A stretch of 64,000 bases of DNA. It comes from Closterium sp. NIES-65 (lineage: Eukaryota > Streptophyta > Zygnematophyceae > Desmidiales > Closteriaceae). Both the position numbers and the translations under genes were made by a program. Positions 61,338 through 64,000 of this stretch are shown here, in pieces; positions within the stretch are counted from its first letter, which is position 1, and every line of letters begins with the position of its first letter. The notes beneath the pieces are model-generated. The model made no database searches. It was not told the DNA's origin and saw only the letters and a list, made by a program, of their open reading frames with translations. The stretch covers positions 124,001-188,000 of the forward strand of contig CANXME010002551.1 of NCBI GenBank assembly GCA_948144175.1. Reading direction: 5' to 3'.

Positions 61338-62310
61338 TCACTCATCGTAAGCCACGTCATCCTCCCGTTCGTCGTCCGAACTGGCCTCTGTCCCGCCCTT
61401 GTCATTGGCTGGTTGGAAGGGTGCAGGGGATTTTGTAGGCCGCCTCTTCTTCTGCTTGCGCCAGATGTCCACGACATCTGGCCACTCCACGTTGTAATCG
61501 AGCATGTGGATGCTCATGAGTTTGGTGCGCCGCGTGTCGTTGAGAGCCGTGCGCTGCCAGCTCTTGATGATGTTCTGACGTGAAAATCCACGCTCACATT
61601 CGACGGTGCTGAGTGGCAGGACGGCCAACGCCTGCCACAGGGTCATGATGTTGGGGTAAGTTCGCCGCTAGTCGCGTGACCTCGGCATGTTCGTCAGCGC
61701 CTGGTAGAAGTCCTCGTCCTCATGGTACGTCCTCATGACGTGGCAGAAAGTTTTCAGCTCAAGTTCGGCTGCCCGCAGTTCGAATCCTGCCAAAACAGTA
61801 AGCGCAGCACAGCGTTTTTTATATACGGAAATGTTAGGTACACATTGACGAGAGGCATTTTTTCAGGGAAAGCACACATACACGATTGAAAAGATATACA
61901 CATACCTGGCAGCTGGTGGTTGACAAGTTTAGAGATCTCGCGGAGCCATGTGGCACAACGTCTCACACGCGTGACCGCATTCGCTGGCCACTTGTCCACC
62001 CTGAAAAGCTTCAAGCCGCCCATTCGACGAAGATCTCGCATGCGGTGCTTCAGGTTGTACACGACCTCACGGGCGAAGGCCTTGCCCAACTTCACGCAAT
62101 CTGCAAGCGTCCCGCCGAACGTGTGCTTCTTGTCCGCCAGCTCGCTGAGCTCGAAGGTGTGCTTGACGGGTATGCCGCTAGCGTCCACGTCGTCCACCTT
62201 CACCATGTTGTCCCCTTTCTTGACACGTGCCATGAATGGAGACAGGATGGGGCTCAGACCCGCCCCGAAACCACCATCGTAGTCGATGTAGCGGTGCTCG
62301 ATGAGGGACA
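61338..62310 (-). pseudogene. hAT transposase-like gene, truncated and interrupted by element D
   Basis: The visible 3' part has two exons (62310-61906 and 61786-61338) with a 119-bp GT-AG intron (GTATGT donor, TTGGCAG acceptor). The first encodes SPILSPFMARVKKGDNMVKV and ELADKKHTFGGTLADCVKL. The second carries the C-terminal hAT dimerisation motif LPLSTVECERGFSRQNIIKS, then TRRTKLMSIHML and an acidic tail. A TAG at 61668-61670 breaks exon 2. The 5' part lies beyond element D or is lost. The first codon now readable as ATG is created by the LTR junction (A from the LTR, TG from the gene). Confidence 0.8.
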
Positions 62311-62442
62311 TGAGAAAGTATGAATGAGAATGAATGCACTATGGAATGAAGTGGGTACAAATATGAAACTCCAATTGGGTTGTACCCCCTATGGGATACC
62401 CCACTATAGCCTACAGAAACAAGTAAGCTATATGTTCAGACA
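62311..62442 (-). repeat. 3' LTR of element D (132 bp)
   Basis: On the minus strand TGTCTGAACATATAGC to CATACTTTCTCA. Same length as the LTR of C and clearly related. The purine tract CTATGGGGGTG adjoins it. Confidence 0.9.
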
Positions 62443-62474
62443 CACCCCCATAGGCAAAGTGGGGGAGAACAAGG

Positions 62475-62568
62475 GGTCACAAGACCAGTCAAGCAAAGCA
62501 AAGCAAAGCTCAGGGTGGATCACAAAGTCACCACGCATTCCGAGCACAAGTTCAAAGGCCAGAAGGCC
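62475..62568 (-). promoter_or_regulatory. Paired tetraloop hairpins in the 3' UTR of element D
   Basis: Minus strand GGCCTTCTGGCC (62557-62568) and GGTCTTGTGACC (62475-62486) flank GTGATCCACCCTGAGC. The first loop is TTCT instead of TTGT while the stem is unchanged. Confidence 0.55.
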
Positions 62569-62656
62569 AGTTCACATGCAAGATCATATATAGAGATATA
62601 CAAGAGTCAAGCAAGCAAGAGCAAGAGTATATATATAGGCGAAGGTACAAGCAAGG

Positions 62657-64000
62657 TCAAGAGGAGAGCAAGTGAGGCAAGACAGGCACAAGACCTAACT
62701 GCATGCAACAACGCTGATGATCACAAGGCGCAAGTGCCTTGGTGAAGACATCAGCAGTGTTGGCTTCAGAGGCCACGTACGCAAGTCGCAACTGTCCACG
62801 CTGCTGTAGCTCACGAGCAAGAAAGTAGCGGAGAGCAATGTGCTTCGTTCTGTGCTCCAGTCGCTGCTCTCGACACAAGGCCAGCATGGCCTTGTTGTCT
62901 ACGTACAGGACTGGAGGAGAACGAGGCTGCTCTCCAAGGTCGGTCAGCAGGTAGGTGAGCCAGCGTAACTCTTGTGCAGCCATAGCCCCAGCGTAGATCT
63001 CAGCCTCACAACTGGAGCCGAGAACAGAAGACGAGCGAGTAGCCCGCCACGAGACAGAGCCGGAACCAAGGCTGAAGGTGTAACCCTGTGACGACCGCTG
63101 CGTAGCCTGGTCGTCAGCCCAAGAAGCGTCTGCGTGCCCAGTGAGGACCACTGGACTGCGCCCTCCAAGCACTAGCCCCATGCCCGACGTACTGCACAAG
63201 TAGCGCAACACCCTCTTCGCTGCAGCCATGTGCTCTGGTCGGTGTCTCCCAGGAGCAACAAAGCGTGCGAGAATGCTAAGAGGGTATGCGAGGTCAGGTC
63301 GTGTGCAAGTCATCAGGTACATGAGGCAGCCAACAAGCTCTGCAAACGGGCCACTCGACTCTACGGACTCATCCGAAGGCAGAGCTGAGAGCGAGTGGCG
63401 AGTAGGCAGAGGAGTGGCCTGAGGCGAGGAGTACGTGAAGCCGAAGCGCTGAAGGACCTGCTGCACCATGTGTGACTGAGTCAGGGTAATGGTGCGGCGT
63501 GCTCTGTCCCGGGTGATCTGCAAGCCAAGGTAGCTGCGCAGTTCACTCAGGTCAGTGCACGTGTGTCTCTTCTGCAGCTCGGACTTCACGTAGGCGAGTC
63601 CAGCAGTGTCAGCTGTGGCAAAGACCAAGTCGTCGACGTACACGAGGATGTAGAACGGCGGCAGAGAGGTGTCGGTGCGCAGAAACAGCGACGGGTCGGC
63701 AGTAGAAGGAGCAAACCCAAGTGCCGCGAGCGTAGTCCTCAGTGTGTCGTGCCACTCACGTGGCGCCTGGCGGAGACCGTAGACTGGACGCCGAAGACTC
63801 CACTGGGTGCCAGGAGGGAAAGACCCAGTGAAGCCAGGTGGGCGACGCAGCCAGATCTCCTCGTGCAGGCTGCCCTGCAAGAAAGCTGTGCTGAAGTCGA
63901 GAGAGTGCAGCTCGTAGTCACGGTGAGCAGCAACGTGCAGCAGAACCCGAAGAGTGGTCATCTTCGGGGTGGGGGAGAAGGTCTGAAAGTAGTCAACCCC
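62657..64000 (-). CDS. RT and RNase H of element D (5' end outside the window)
   Basis: Open from the window edge (VDYFQTFSPTPK) to the stop at 62657. Carries LDFSTAFLQG, YGLRQAPREWHDTL, VYVDDLVFAT, TGHADASWADD, EAEIYAGAMAAQELRW, VDNKAMLALC and VFTKALAPCDHQR. No defects are visible, so this is the best-preserved pol of the C/D family here. Confidence 0.93.
   Translation of the reverse strand, partial: GVDYFQTFSPTPKMTTLRVLLHVAAHRDYELHSLDFSTAFLQGSLHEEIWLRRPPGFTGSFPPGTQWSLRRPVYGLRQAPREWHDTLRTTLAALGFAPSTADPSLFLRTDTSLPPFYILVYVDDLVFATADTAGLAYVKSELQKRHTCTDLSELRSYLGLQITRDRARRTITLTQSHMVQQVLQRFGFTYSSPQATPLPTRHSLSALPSDESVESSGPFAELVGCLMYLMTCTRPDLAYPLSILARFVAPGRHRPEHMAAAKRVLRYLCSTSGMGLVLGGRSPVVLTGHADASWADDQATQRSSQGYTFSLGSGSVSWRATRSSSVLGSSCEAEIYAGAMAAQELRWLTYLLTDLGEQPRSPPVLYVDNKAMLALCREQRLEHRTKHIALRYFLARELQQRGQLRLAYVASEANTADVFTKALAPCDHQRCCMQLGLVPVLPHLLSS

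Larger units (their letters stand above)
62311..64000 (-). mobile_element. Ty1/copia retrotransposon D, truncated by the window edge
   Basis: Minus-strand element whose 3' LTR (62311-62442) borders the hAT remnant; the candidate duplication is GGACA (62306-62310). It is close to C in protein and 3' UTR, with an intact RT/RNase H frame as far as visible. The rest lies to the right of the window. Confidence 0.92.

Noticed and set aside
61775..61795. tRNA B-box-like GTTCGAATCC
   Set aside because: It lies at an exon boundary of the hAT-like gene, and no A box or cloverleaf can be drawn around it.

Overview
The window looks like nuclear DNA from the green plant lineage, most likely a streptophyte alga or an early land plant (inference). 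Supporting signs are spliced GT-AG genes, a plant-type organellar bL20 ribosomal protein gene, an intron-rich GH28 polygalacturonase, and Ty1/copia and chromodomain Ty3/gypsy retrotransposons with plant-type initiator-tRNA primer sites. The species cannot be named from the sequence. Most of the 64 kb is repeats and mobile elements. I find about four host genes and one transposase remnant.

1-20.3 kb is a satellite block. A degenerate AATGGT hexamer array is cut into five pieces by four target-site-duplicating insertions: full-length copia element A (1096-8341), non-autonomous LTR element F (8953-10297), a 565-bp terminal-inverted-repeat element (10486-11050) and a 725-bp hAT-like element (11314-12038). 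It adjoins a G-rich 28-bp minisatellite that was split by a solo LTR, which was then split by copia element B (12894-18195), an internally deleted sister of A.

20.6-33.5 kb holds host genes. The bL20 gene (minus strand, two exons) has a decayed copy of its last exon next to it. A large divergently placed gene of unknown function (plus strand, 23132-33513) has a last-intron region full of duplicated exon ends, duplicated splice sites and three different minisatellites, one with 65 copies of a 23-bp unit.

33.9-49.8 kb contains a TIR element and then a Ty3/gypsy chromovirus (34533-49810) that has absorbed three insertions: non-autonomous LTR element E and a 162-bp hAT MITE in gag, and copia element C in RNase H. 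C in turn holds a solo LTR of another family. Hand-counted LTR differences agree with the nesting order (gypsy about 6%, C about 4%, E about 2%; elsewhere B 2/110, F 3/195 plus an indel, A 0/110).

50.5-53.5 kb holds a five-exon secreted polygalacturonase with one apparent frameshift and a small two-exon gene on the minus strand. 53.5-61.3 kb has no supported gene but several tandem duplications. 61.3-62.3 kb is a broken hAT transposase-like gene, interrupted at its 5' side by copia element D (62311 to the window end, minus strand).

Elements A-D share a conserved 3' untranslated block with two TTGT-type tetraloop hairpins, and A-F share one polypurine tract/LTR junction. This suggests that E and F are mobilised by copia machinery like that encoded by A-D.
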